DNA from: JBIQKZ01 sp044464765
Lineage (GTDB): Bacteria; Pseudomonadota; Gammaproteobacteria; Burkholderiales; Burkholderiaceae_B
Assembly (NCBI GenBank): GCA_044464765.1
Contig: JBIQKZ010000002.1
Span: 62,001-126,000 of the forward strand
Length of the DNA stretch: 64,000 nucleotides
Direction: 5' to 3'
This document shows positions 43,254-52,372 of the stretch, piece by piece. Below the pieces are notes generated by a model that did not search any database, was not told where the DNA came from, and worked only from the letters and a program-made list of their open reading frames with translations. Position 1 is the first letter of the stretch; each line of letters starts with the position of its first letter. The position numbers and the translations under genes were made by a program.

Positions 43254-44735
43254 CTACTCGAAGCTGGCCCACGGCAAGGGCTGTTCATTCATGCCCCAGT
43301 AGACGCTTTTTTGTTCCATGTACTGCAGAATCCCGTGCCGGCCTTTTTCCCGGCCCAACCCGCTGTCGCGCCAGCCGCCGAACGGCGTTGAAATTGAAAA
43401 CTGCTTATAGGTATTGATCCACACATTGCCCGCCTTCAACTGCCGGGCAAGCCGCCAGGCGCGTTTATAGTCGCGTGTCCAGATACCCGCTGCCAATGCA
43501 TAGACACTATCGTTCGCCTGACTAACCAGATCGTCGATATCATCAAACGGCATGGCCACCAGCACGGGGCCGAAAATCTCTTCCCGGCAGATGGTGTCGG
43601 TGTTCTTCAAGCCTTCGATAATGGTCGGCTTGAAAAAATAGCCCGCATCGTAGAAGCCGCCTGAAGGCCGTTCCCCGCCCGTGCGGATGCGCCCACCTTC
43701 TTTGACGCCCAGCTGCACATAACGTTCAATCGACGCTCGATGGCTGTCGCTGATCAATGGCCCCATCTGGGTGGCGTCATCCGCCGGGTCGCCCACCCGC
43801 AACTTTTCCGCACCTGTGCATAAGCGATCCAGGAAATCATCGTAAAGTCTGTGTGCAACGAACAAGCGCGAACCTGCGATGCAGGATTCGCCCGTGGAGC
43901 TGAAGATGCCATACAGCACACCGGCCACAGCGTGATCCAGGTCGGCGTCGTCCAGGACAATCGTGGGCGACTTGCCGCCCAGCTCCAGGGACACCGACAT
44001 TAGCTTATCGGCTGCAATGGCTGCGATATGCTTGCCGACATCGGTTCCACCGGTAAACGATACGCGGCGCACCAGTGGATGGCGGGTGATCAGGTCGCCG
44101 ATCACCGAGCCTTTGCCCGGTAGAACACTGATATGTCCTTTGGGCAGACCGGCCTCTTCGCACAGACGGGCCAGTTCCAGAGCCAGCAAGGGCGTAATTT
44201 CGGCTGGCTTGACCACCACGGCATTGCCCGCCGCCAGCGCCGGAGCAATTTTCTGAGCCTCGCTGGCAACCGGCGAATTCCACGGCGTAATCGCCGCCAC
44301 CACACCCATGGGCTCGTACAGACTCATGGACAGATAGTCGCCACGCGCCGGTGTAATGGTTTCTTCCAGTGTTTCGCAAGCAGATGCAAAAAACTGGAAC
44401 GTGCCCGCTGCGCTGGCCACCAGCGCCCGTGTTTCGGAAATCGGCTTGCCATTATCCAGACGTTGCAATTGCGCCAAACGTTCGGCATGATCGCGTATCA
44501 ATTGCGCGATGCGATACAGCACGGCGGCCCGCTCGTGCGGGCGACGCTGGGCCCAATGGCCCTGTTCAAACGCCTTCTGTGCGCCTTGTATGGCCTCTTC
44601 AACATCATCGGCGCTGGCCGCATTCAAGCGGCCCACGACTTCGCCGGTGGCCGGATAACGAGTTTCGTAAGTAGCACCGCCGCCCAAACGCCAATGGCCA
44701 GCGATGCAAATGGGAAGTAACTCTGTGCTGCTCAT
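43254..44735 (-). CDS. NAD(P)-dependent aldehyde dehydrogenase
   Basis: 493 aa from the ATG at 44735, which has GGAG upstream. Catalytic residues are N153 (PWNSP), E251 (LELGGKSP) and C285 (GESCIAGSR). EEIFGPV and the C-terminal FGGWRDSGLGREKGRHGI are family blocks. In a ring-cleavage operon it could oxidise a semialdehyde product, for example a muconic semialdehyde type; this is inferred from context. nadX lies 141 bp upstream. Confidence 0.92.
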   Translation of the reverse strand: MSSTELLPICIAGHWRLGGGATYETRYPATGEVVGRLNAASADDVEEAIQGAQKAFEQGHWAQRRPHERAAVLYRIAQLIRDHAERLAQLQRLDNGKPISETRALVASAAGTFQFFASACETLEETITPARGDYLSMSLYEPMGVVAAITPWNSPVASEAQKIAPALAAGNAVVVKPAEITPLLALELARLCEEAGLPKGHISVLPGKGSVIGDLITRHPLVRRVSFTGGTDVGKHIAAIAADKLMSVSLELGGKSPTIVLDDADLDHAVAGVLYGIFSSTGESCIAGSRLFVAHRLYDDFLDRLCTGAEKLRVGDPADDATQMGPLISDSHRASIERYVQLGVKEGGRIRTGGERPSGGFYDAGYFFKPTIIEGLKNTDTICREEIFGPVLVAMPFDDIDDLVSQANDSVYALAAGIWTRDYKRAWRLARQLKAGNVWINTYKQFSISTPFGGWRDSGLGREKGRHGILQYMEQKSVYWGMNEQPLPWASFE

Positions 44736-44876
44736 GTCAATGCTCCAACAAAAAATGCCGCTGCGACTTTCGTTCGTTCCGGCTTTTCCGCAGCCTATGC
44801 CGCTTAGTGGCCAGTCGTGCGTCAAGCAACGAGCCTACTAACGACAGGTGCGCTTGCCGTTCCGTCCGCACTGCGG

Positions 44877-45689
44877 TTAAACGACGATCGGATGCGCCAG
44901 GTTCTTTAGCGCCCGCACCACGCTGTAGACCGTCAGCGCCGACGTTTTCGGATTGCTGGCCAACGGTTTGCCCTGCAGGGTGACGGCCATCTTGCCAAAC
45001 GCTCCGTGCGCTTCGTAATAATGAATGTTTTGTGTCACCTCGGGATCGGCATAAAGCTGCACCCGGGTATGGTCCAGACCCAGGCCGGCCAGCGATAATG
45101 TGGCGGCTACATTGGCGTTCTTCGGAAACAATCGGGCGGCTTCGCGTGCCGTGCCCTCAAAGAACATGGCGGCCTTTTGCAGTGTGCGCAAGTCCAGCGT
45201 GTCTTCGGCCGGAGAACCCAGCCAACCCAGCGGCGGCTTACGGCCCACATACGTTACGGAATCCAGCCCGGCCACCTTGGCCGCCGCCAGCGCATCGATG
45301 CCGCCAATAGCGCCCGACAATAACTGCACTTGGGTATTGCCCTTAAGCGCAGCCGCTTCGAGCATCTCGGGCAGACCCGGCGCCGACAAGGCGCCCACCG
45401 ACACCACCATGCACGGCAGGCCCTGTTCAAGCGCCGGCACGACATGCCGATTGATGGCGCCGTGTCCGGCGCATTCCACCAGGATATCGGGCCGTTCGTC
45501 GCTAAGGTCCAGCGTCGACAACACACGCGGCGCCTGCGGGAAATGGCTGGAATCCAGACTTGCCGCCACAGCCGCCTCCTTGCCGGGCGACACAATGATC
45601 TGGGTAATGCCCAGCAAACGATCAAACTGGATAGCCTCGGCAACCGCACGACCAATCGCGCCAAACCCCACTAATGCAATACGCTTCAT
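44877..45689 (-). CDS. nadX: L-aspartate dehydrogenase (NadX type)
   Basis: 270 aa. The NAD motif GFGAIGRAVAEAI opens the protein. The catalytic domain has CAGHGAINRHVVPALEQG, LSGAIGGIDALAAAKVAG, the YVGRKPPLGWLGSPAE loop and LAGLGLDHTRVQLYADP with the proposed catalytic His. Family enzymes interconvert aspartate and iminoaspartate/oxaloacetate with NAD(P). Placed among degradation genes rather than nadA/nadC, it is more likely to act on an amino acid or imine of a catabolic pathway than in NAD synthesis. Confidence 0.85.
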   Translation of the reverse strand: MKRIALVGFGAIGRAVAEAIQFDRLLGITQIIVSPGKEAAVAASLDSSHFPQAPRVLSTLDLSDERPDILVECAGHGAINRHVVPALEQGLPCMVVSVGALSAPGLPEMLEAAALKGNTQVQLLSGAIGGIDALAAAKVAGLDSVTYVGRKPPLGWLGSPAEDTLDLRTLQKAAMFFEGTAREAARLFPKNANVAATLSLAGLGLDHTRVQLYADPEVTQNIHYYEAHGAFGKMAVTLQGKPLASNPKTSALTVYSVVRALKNLAHPIVV

Positions 45690-45740
45690 AGAACGCCTTA
45701 TTCAATGATCCATGTGCAAATCCACGCTAGTGTCCTGCCA

Positions 45741-47426
45741 TCACGAGCTGACCGGCATGGGCTCGGCTGCATTCACCGGCGGCCCTGCAAACGCCGTTTT
45801 GAATCTGCCAATAGAGAGCATATCGATTTCCAGCATGAATGGCCCCTTTGATGCAGTGGCCGCCGCCAACGCCTGGTCGATAGTGACCAGATCCGTCACC
45901 CGGGCATGTCCAAAGCCCAGCGCCTGAGACAGAACCTTGTAATCGGGAGTATGCAGATCCACATAGTGGCGCCGGCCGCCATATTGGGCGTCCTGAATGT
46001 TCTTGATGACCCCATAGCCCTTGTCATTCATCAGGACAATGACCATATTGGCATTTTCCTGCACGGCGGTCGCCAGCTCGCCCAGGTTCAGGATGAACCC
46101 GCCGTCGCCGGCCAGGCAGAATGTTTTCTTGCCGGATGACGTTTGCTGGGCGCCCACGGCCGCGCCGATGCCCATGGCTAGCCCTTGCCCGATGCCGCCG
46201 CCCAATGCATGCACACCCGCCTTGGGGTCGGACAACAACAAGTATCGATTCCCCCAGGTGCTGTTGGACACAGTAACGTCGCGCACCCAGTTGAAATTCT
46301 TGCCTACGGCTTGTTGCAGCGCCTGGACCAACTGTGCATAAGGACCCAGCCCGTCGACCAGACTGTCGACAGCCGCAGCGCGCGCCGCCCGCAAGTCGTC
46401 ATGGAACCGTGGGTCGATCGCCAGACGGCCTTCCAGCCGATCGGCCAGGCCCTCGAGCACTAGCTTGGCGTCGCCGTGAACGAAATCCTGGCTGATATAG
46501 CACCGCCCTTCGCTGACGGGATCGACATCGACCCGATACAAAGGCCGAGGCAACTTTAACTGATACTTAAGTGTTTCGTTGCCGCGCAGGCGTGAACCCA
46601 CCACCACCATGGCGTCGCAGGTTTGGTAAAAGGCTTCGACCGGCTTGTGCAGGTTGAATGCGCCCAGTGTTTGCGGATGATCCTCGGGCACAATGCCCCG
46701 ACCCTGAGTGCTGGTGACGATGCCCAGGCCCAGGGCCATAAGCCGCTCGACAGCGGCGCCGGCATGACGGGCGCCGCCGCCCAGCCACAACATGGGCCGC
46801 TTGCAAGCAGCCAGTTTGTCGGCCAGGCGATCCAGCGCGCGATCCAGGGGCCGGAACAGAGGAACCTGCAAGGGCGTCAAGTCGTCGGGCATGGGAATAA
46901 GCGCTTCTTGCACATCGATGGGAATCTCGATGCTGACAGGGCCGGCCGGTGCAGTCAGCGCTGTTTGCACGGCCTGCTTCACCGTGCTGAGAGCGCTGTG
47001 GGCATCACGCACGCGAAAGGCGGCCTTGGAGATCGCATTAAGCATGGTCAGTTGATCCGGCGCCTCGTGAATATACGAATACCCTTGGTCGAGATACCGG
47101 GTTTCGATCTGGCCGGTGATATGCAGCATGGGCGTGCCGGCGGTCAGCGCTTCAACCATGGCCCCGGCGGCATTGCCCGCCGCCGTGCCGGTGCTGGTCA
47201 AGCACACGCCCAGTTCGCCGGTGGTGCGCGCATAGGCGTCGGCCATATTGGCCCCACCCGCTTCGCCCCGCGCAGGCACGAAACGAATCACGCCACGCTC
47301 GCCGAACGCATCCAATATCGGCATATTGTGAATGGAAATCACGCCAAACGCCGTGCGAACGCCGCACTCTTCGAGAAAGGCGGCAATGGCTGCGCCCACA
47401 GTTACTTTTGTAGTGTTCTTACGCAT
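45741..47426 (-). CDS. Thiamine diphosphate-dependent enzyme (acetolactate synthase/decarboxylase-like)
   Basis: 561 aa. The N-terminal PYR domain has the proton-relay E55 (PARGEAGGANMADAYAR), the middle domain is Rossmann-like, and the PP domain carries GDGGFILNLGELATAVQENANMVIVLMNDKGYG with the GDG...N metal/ThDP motif. Family members decarboxylate 2-oxo acids or join C2/C3 units. The ATG at 47426 follows GGAGGAG and overlaps the end of the SDR gene by 8 bp, so translation is coupled. The substrate is unknown. Confidence 0.9.
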   Translation of the reverse strand: MRKNTTKVTVGAAIAAFLEECGVRTAFGVISIHNMPILDAFGERGVIRFVPARGEAGGANMADAYARTTGELGVCLTSTGTAAGNAAGAMVEALTAGTPMLHITGQIETRYLDQGYSYIHEAPDQLTMLNAISKAAFRVRDAHSALSTVKQAVQTALTAPAGPVSIEIPIDVQEALIPMPDDLTPLQVPLFRPLDRALDRLADKLAACKRPMLWLGGGARHAGAAVERLMALGLGIVTSTQGRGIVPEDHPQTLGAFNLHKPVEAFYQTCDAMVVVGSRLRGNETLKYQLKLPRPLYRVDVDPVSEGRCYISQDFVHGDAKLVLEGLADRLEGRLAIDPRFHDDLRAARAAAVDSLVDGLGPYAQLVQALQQAVGKNFNWVRDVTVSNSTWGNRYLLLSDPKAGVHALGGGIGQGLAMGIGAAVGAQQTSSGKKTFCLAGDGGFILNLGELATAVQENANMVIVLMNDKGYGVIKNIQDAQYGGRRHYVDLHTPDYKVLSQALGFGHARVTDLVTIDQALAAATASKGPFMLEIDMLSIGRFKTAFAGPPVNAAEPMPVSS

Positions 47427-48219
47427 GGCGGGAGACTCCTCCGGAAACGTCAATGTGACTACCTGTTGTGTAAGAAGACAACGAGGAAGCTAAGAAAACG
47501 ATGGCCTGAGCGGCTTCTTCGGGCCGGCCCAAACGGCCTAGTTGAATGTTCTTGCGCCGGGCCAGATTACCGGTCCATTCTTCCCAGGACAGGGATTGGT
47601 CGCTGCGCTCTAGATAGCGCCTGCGCCATTGGCCTGAATCGACCAGACCCAGCAAAATGCCATTGACCCGGATGCCCATGGGACTGAACTCGGTGGCCAT
47701 CGAACGAACCAGGTTCATGACGCCGGCGCGCGCGGCCGACGTTGCCACCATATGGGGTTCGGGCTGTTCGGCCAACAGGGAATTGACGCACACGATGGCC
47801 GCGTTGCCCTGCTGGTTGAGCTGCGGCAGGAAAGCCCGCGTTGGTCGGATCACCGAAAAAAATTTCAGGTTCAGCTCGGTTTCCCAGGATGCGTCATCGG
47901 TATCGGCAAAGGTCGAGACCTTGCCCTGCCCGGCATTGTTGATCAGTATCCCTGCCGGCCCCAACTGTTGCCGGACCGCATCGGCAAACGCCTGGACATC
48001 GTCCACGTTCAGCACGTCGCAACGCTGCGCAAGGATCTTGCAGCCAGGATAATCGGCGCGCAAGGTTTCACGTACGCTATCCAGGCGGCTGGGATCGCGG
48101 CCGCACAGGGCCACGTCGGCCCCCTGGGCCAGTAAAAGCCTGACGGTAGCCAAGCCGATACCGGATGTGCCTCCGGTTACCACGGCAACGATTCCGCTAA
48201 GGTCGATCATGGTGTTCAA
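47419..48219 (-). CDS. SDR-family protein with altered active-site Tyr/Lys
   Basis: 266 aa. The Rossmann motif TGGTSGIG is at residues 15-22, and NNAG and the S147 region (VCVNS) are present. Where classical SDRs have Y-x3-K this protein has T160-S-A-A-R164, so both catalytic Tyr and Lys are replaced. The frame is intact and the C-terminus ends in the normal VSGGVSRHA. It may use other residues or serve as a non-canonical dehydrogenase. It overlaps both neighbours by a few bases. Confidence 0.85.
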   Translation of the reverse strand: MNTMIDLSGIVAVVTGGTSGIGLATVRLLLAQGADVALCGRDPSRLDSVRETLRADYPGCKILAQRCDVLNVDDVQAFADAVRQQLGPAGILINNAGQGKVSTFADTDDASWETELNLKFFSVIRPTRAFLPQLNQQGNAAIVCVNSLLAEQPEPHMVATSAARAGVMNLVRSMATEFSPMGIRVNGILLGLVDSGQWRRRYLERSDQSLSWEEWTGNLARRKNIQLGRLGRPEEAAQAIVFLASSLSSYTTGSHIDVSGGVSRHA

Positions 48220-49061
48220 ATCCTTACATGACTGAGTATGCGTTCGGCGACCCGCCGTGGCTGCTCGACATAGCAGGCATGGCCCGCGCCGGCAATCAGA
48301 TCGAAGGGCAGATCATGCCGACGGGCATAGGCCGCTGACTGCTCGGGTGTGGTGACGACGTCGTGTTCACCACAATAAACGTGGGTGCGCGCGACAGGCA
48401 CGCGATAGCTTTCGATATCGTCTGCACACAGAAACTCAACCGCCTGGCGGTAGCCCGTCTCGTTCAGCCGAAGGGCGTTGGCTGTAACGGACTGCCGTTG
48501 TCCGGCAGTTGCCGCAGATGTCAGCAGGCGCTCGGGCAACGCCGTCGAAACGCCCGCGATACCCTTTTCGGCAAGCGCGGCCAACCGTGTGGATCGAACT
48601 TCGATGGCGCGCGCCTGACGGGCCGGCGCGCCATAACCCAGTGCCGGACTGAACAACAGCAAAGACTGGACACGCTGCGCAAATGATTGACTGAAGCACG
48701 CCGCCATCAAGGCGCCAAGAGAATGCCCAACCACCACGCAGGACGCTATGCCCAAGGTATCCAGCAAAATATCGATCTGAGCGGCGTAATCAAGCCCACG
48801 GGGGACGGGGGTGGTCAACGGTGTGGATTCCCCGTAGCCCGGAGCATTCCAGGCCACGACGCGAGCACGCCGGCCCAGCATTAAGGCGCATTCCACCCAT
48901 GAGGCCGCACCCGAACTGATACCGTGCAACAGCAGCACCGTCTGCGGACCTTGTCCACACTCGCGGTACGTAATCACGCCGTTGGCCAAGAGCACACGGC
49001 TTTCGGGAAAGTCGGCAAGATCGGCGGCGGATGACATGTTGGCGTGGCGCGCTGGGCTCAT
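48216..49061 (-). CDS. Alpha/beta hydrolase
   Basis: 281 aa. The nucleophile elbow GHSLG has S114, the oxyanion loop is LLLHGISSGAASW, and the catalytic His is in AGAGHACYVEQP near the end. The fold resembles C-C bond hydrolases and esterases of aromatic pathways (for example meta-cleavage product hydrolases or deformylases). A later ATG at 49037 is a possible start. It overlaps the SDR gene by 4 bp. Confidence 0.9.
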   Translation of the reverse strand: MSPARHANMSSAADLADFPESRVLLANGVITYRECGQGPQTVLLLHGISSGAASWVECALMLGRRARVVAWNAPGYGESTPLTTPVPRGLDYAAQIDILLDTLGIASCVVVGHSLGALMAACFSQSFAQRVQSLLLFSPALGYGAPARQARAIEVRSTRLAALAEKGIAGVSTALPERLLTSAATAGQRQSVTANALRLNETGYRQAVEFLCADDIESYRVPVARTHVYCGEHDVVTTPEQSAAYARRHDLPFDLIAGAGHACYVEQPRRVAERILSHVRI

Positions 49062-49065
49062 GGGA

Positions 49066-49611
49066 TCAGCGCTTGATCTTGGACAGCGGGTGCTCGGGCG
49101 GATAGCTTGGTATGACGGGCTTCTTGGCGCCCAGCATGACGCACATCAGGGCGTCCTCGTCGCCAATATTGATTTCTTCACGATAGACGCCCGGCGGCAC
49201 GGAAACCAGATCCCGATCACTCAGAATGGTTTCATAGCGCTCGCCGTCCTTTTCGAGGATCAACTTCATTTTGCCTCGGATGACGAAGAAGATCTCTTCG
49301 ACATCGTAGTGAATGTGCATGGGGCCCACATGGCCCGCCGGAACCACCATGGTCGAGAAGGTAAAGTTCTCGGACGGCACTGTGTTCATGTCGGAGGCAA
49401 CGCCAGTGGCTCCTGTGCCGACATAGCGCATCTGGGCGCGACGGTACTTGGGATCGTAGTCGGCCTGGAACTTCAAGGCATCCCAGTCGTATTTACGGGT
49501 TTCAAAGCGCGCTATGCGGGTTTCCATCCACTGCTCGAAAGTCGCGCCCTCGGGCCGTGTCCAGGAAGGCTGCTCAGTTGCTTTATCGTCTATCACCGTT
49601 TGATCGCTCAT
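49066..49611 (-). CDS. Cupin-domain protein
   Basis: 181 aa with a single cupin barrel. Motif 1 (GPMHIHYDVEEIFFVIRG) has H99, H101 and an acidic ligand at E105 or E106. In motif 2 (PPGVYREEIN) the usual His is R144, so the metal site would have only three protein ligands. Single-domain cupins in such operons are often dioxygenases, isomerases or oxalate-type decarboxylases. Which one applies here cannot be told. It lies 4 bp upstream of the hydrolase gene. Confidence 0.85.
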   Translation of the reverse strand: MSDQTVIDDKATEQPSWTRPEGATFEQWMETRIARFETRKYDWDALKFQADYDPKYRRAQMRYVGTGATGVASDMNTVPSENFTFSTMVVPAGHVGPMHIHYDVEEIFFVIRGKMKLILEKDGERYETILSDRDLVSVPPGVYREEINIGDEDALMCVMLGAKKPVIPSYPPEHPLSKIKR

Positions 49612-49624
49612 TTAGTTCACCTGT

Positions 49625-50413
49625 TTAGCTCATTACAAAGCCGCCATTGACGGCCAAAACCTGACCCGTCATGAAACGGGCCAGACCGGACAGCAAAAAC
49701 GTGACAGCGCCGCTGACGTCGTCGGGCATCTGTGGCCGGCGTATCGCGCGCTGCTCTTGATATAGGTCGTGCCGGGCCTGCGGCACGTACTGCGTGGCCT
49801 CGACCACGGTGAGCCCCGGCGCCACCGCATTGACCGTGATGTTGTCCTCGCCCAGCTCGCGGGCCATGGACCGGGTCATGGCGATGATGGCGCCTTTGCT
49901 GGCGACGTAGGCCATGAGGTTGGGGGCGCCCCACAGCGGGGTATCCGAAGCCAGGTTGACGATGCTGCTCTCGCCGCCGGCACGCAGCGCCGGCAGGCAG
50001 GCGCGGGACACCAGCCAGGTGCCGCGCACATTGATGCGCATGACCTGATCCCACACATCGATATCGAGCTCTTCCAGCGACTTGCCGCCGGAGTCCGTCA
50101 TGGCGGCATTGTTCACCAGTCCGTCCAGGCCGCCCAGCAGATGCGCCGCCTGCTGGGCGCACTGCTCGATCGAAGCCGGATCGTTCATGTCGAACACAAC
50201 CGCATGCGCGTTCAGGCCTTCGCGGCGCAATTGCCCTGCTGCGGCCTGGACCGGCTCGGCCAGTATGTCGGCCATGGCTACGCTGGCGCCGGCTTGCGCA
50301 ATGCAACGGGAAAACTCCAGGCCCAGCCCGCGCGAAGCGCCGGTAACCAGCACCCGGCGGCCTTCAAGCAAGCTGGGCTCGGCAAAACGATCGGCGTGGT
50401 CGATAAGTGTCAT
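49625..50413 (-). CDS. SDR family oxidoreductase
   Basis: 262 aa from the ATG at 50413. The motif TGASRGLG, NNAAM, the active-site Ser in NLASDT and the intact YVASKGA (Y-x3-K) are present, and the C-terminus is LAVNGGFVMS. Unlike the neighbouring SDR at 47419-48219 it has all classical catalytic residues. It probably oxidises or reduces a hydroxyl/keto intermediate of the pathway. The cupin gene follows 13 bp downstream. Confidence 0.9.
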   Translation of the reverse strand: MTLIDHADRFAEPSLLEGRRVLVTGASRGLGLEFSRCIAQAGASVAMADILAEPVQAAAGQLRREGLNAHAVVFDMNDPASIEQCAQQAAHLLGGLDGLVNNAAMTDSGGKSLEELDIDVWDQVMRINVRGTWLVSRACLPALRAGGESSIVNLASDTPLWGAPNLMAYVASKGAIIAMTRSMARELGEDNITVNAVAPGLTVVEATQYVPQARHDLYQEQRAIRRPQMPDDVSGAVTFLLSGLARFMTGQVLAVNGGFVMS

Positions 50414-50421
50414 GGCAATTC

Positions 50422-51306
50422 TCAAACTGTTTGCAGATTGGCTTTGGGCACATAGTGCAGGCACCGGCGCTCGGCCCAGACCACGGCCGCATACGCCACG
50501 ATGCCGATGACCGTCAGCCCGATAATCGCCACAAACACGCCCGCGGTATTGCCCTGCCCTTCGGCATCGACCAGCAAGAAGCCAAGGCCCATGTTGCCGC
50601 CCACCAACTCGCCCACCGTCACCCCCACGACCGACAGCGTGGCGCCAATGCGCAAACCTGAAAACAGGGCCGGCAGCGACGAAGGGAACTCGACCAGCCT
50701 GAAGATCTGCCAACGACCGGCGTTCAATGTGCGCACCAGGTTGACCATGTCGGGATCGACCGTGCGGATGGCCGACAGCACGTTGACCATGATGGGGAAG
50801 AACACGATCAGCAGGGCCACCAGAATCTTGGGGTAGATGGTGTAGCCCAGCCACATGACGAACAAGGGGGCAAATGCCACCTTCGGCGCAATCTGCAGCG
50901 CCAGGATATACGGCGAGAGCACCGACTCGGTGGACGGCGACAAACCCAGCACCACGCCCACGAACAGCCCTAGCAGCGATCCGAGAATGAAGCCGACGAC
51001 GACCTCAAGCGCGGTAATGCCAAAATGTTCGATGAAACGGCCTGTGTTCCACATATGTATGGACTCTTGCACCACCGTCGTGAACTTTGGCAGGATGAAT
51101 TCTGGCATGCCCAGCCAGCCCGGAAGCCACTGCCAGGTCGCCAGGAACACCAGCAGGACAATCAGGCTGGCAAGGGCGGTAAGCACGCTGCGTTTAGACA
51201 CGATGGAACCTCCGTTGATTGGCAATGAAGCCTTGCGCGCTGCCTCGTGAGCGACCGGCGCCCCCGCCGGGGCGCCCAGGCTGACGGTGGTGGAATCCAC
51301 GCTCAT
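50422..51306 (-). CDS. ABC transporter permease (SsuC/TauC type)
   Basis: 294 aa. After a ~35-residue cytoplasmic N-terminus there are about six transmembrane helices. The EAA-like loop contacting the ATPase is visible around FPSSLPALFSGLRIGATLSVVGVTVGE. This is the permease type of nitrate/sulfonate/taurine and of NMT1-like importers. Its ATG shares one base with the stop of the binding-protein gene (TAATG). Confidence 0.92.
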   Translation of the reverse strand: MSVDSTTVSLGAPAGAPVAHEAARKASLPINGGSIVSKRSVLTALASLIVLLVFLATWQWLPGWLGMPEFILPKFTTVVQESIHMWNTGRFIEHFGITALEVVVGFILGSLLGLFVGVVLGLSPSTESVLSPYILALQIAPKVAFAPLFVMWLGYTIYPKILVALLIVFFPIMVNVLSAIRTVDPDMVNLVRTLNAGRWQIFRLVEFPSSLPALFSGLRIGATLSVVGVTVGELVGGNMGLGFLLVDAEGQGNTAGVFVAIIGLTVIGIVAYAAVVWAERRCLHYVPKANLQTV

Positions 51307-52292
51307 TACTTGCCCGCTACGAATTGGTTGGTGTACAGGTCTTCAAGCGGCGAGGCCTTGCCGACAATCCCTTCGTCGACGTAGAAGCTTTGCACTTCGG
51401 CCAGGCGCTTGGGATCCATATGGCCCAGAACCTTCTGGTCGGCATAGACATAGTCTTTATACATGCTGAAAATTTCTTTCAACTGCGCCTCATTGCCCTT
51501 GTGCGAGGGCACGGCTTCAACATACGCCGCAACGGCCGCATCCGTATCCTTCATGATCATTTCCATGCCTTTAAGCGTGGCGGTCACGATCTTCTGGATA
51601 AGCTGGGGATTGTTCTTGATGAGATCATCCGACGCCAGGATGGCCTGGGCCATGCTGCCGAATTCGTTGGCGCGCGGCATCAGGTGTACATCGGCGCCCG
51701 CCTTGCGTGCGCTTGCGATCCATTCGGGAACGGCAGCCATGGCGGCCGCCTTGCCGGCTGCGAACAGTTGCCAAACGCCGGCCGGGCCCGCCGCCTGAAC
51801 ATCCGCATCGTCGCGTGTCAGGCCGGCTTTCTTCATGGTGCCCAGCAACGAGTAATACCCGGTATCCGCATAGGAAATAACGGTAATGGTCTTGCCCTTC
51901 AGTTGCGCCGGTTGATCGATGGGCGCCTTGGCATGAGAAGCCACACGAAACAGGGAACCTGCGCCCAACAAGGCAACCGCCTTCACGGGGATGCCATTGG
52001 CGCGCACTATGATCGGCGTGTCGCCCATGGCGCCGCCGATCTGGGCATTGCCCGCCCCAACCTGTTTGGCAACGTCCACCCCGCCCTTGCCCGAGATGAA
52101 CTCAACCTCGAGCCCTTGCTCTTTGAAATACCCATTGTGTTGCGCGATGAGCCACGGTGCGAATGCGGGCAGCATTTTTGGAGCGGGCAGCAAATAAGTG
52201 ATCGATTCCAGCTTGGCATCTGCCGCAAGGGCTGTCGTGGATGCCAGGCTAGTACATGCGCCCAGTACGAGGGCTGTGATTAATTTTTTCAT
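51306..52292 (-). CDS. ABC transporter substrate-binding protein (NMT1/THI5-like)
   Basis: 328 aa from the ATG at 52292, preceded by AGGAG. A signal peptide MKKLITALVLGACTSLASTTALAA is followed by LESITYLLPAPKMLPAFAPWLIAQHNGYFKEQGLEVEFISGKGG, typical of the NMT1 domain. It should capture a small organic ligand in the periplasm and give it to the permease. Aromatic acids or sulfonates are common ligands; the actual one is unknown. Confidence 0.92.
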   Translation of the reverse strand: MKKLITALVLGACTSLASTTALAADAKLESITYLLPAPKMLPAFAPWLIAQHNGYFKEQGLEVEFISGKGGVDVAKQVGAGNAQIGGAMGDTPIIVRANGIPVKAVALLGAGSLFRVASHAKAPIDQPAQLKGKTITVISYADTGYYSLLGTMKKAGLTRDDADVQAAGPAGVWQLFAAGKAAAMAAVPEWIASARKAGADVHLMPRANEFGSMAQAILASDDLIKNNPQLIQKIVTATLKGMEMIMKDTDAAVAAYVEAVPSHKGNEAQLKEIFSMYKDYVYADQKVLGHMDPKRLAEVQSFYVDEGIVGKASPLEDLYTNQFVAGK

Positions 52293-52372
52293 TTGAGTCT
52301 CCTGGGTATAAAGCAAGGTTGCTGTTATTGAATAAACATGATGCGTGCGGCGTGGGTGTTTTTAAAAATGGG

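Noticed and set aside
49625..50854. Longer version of the SDR gene starting inside the permease
   Set aside because: The added N-terminus is the permease gene in another frame; the ATG at 50413 gives a normal SDR N-terminus.
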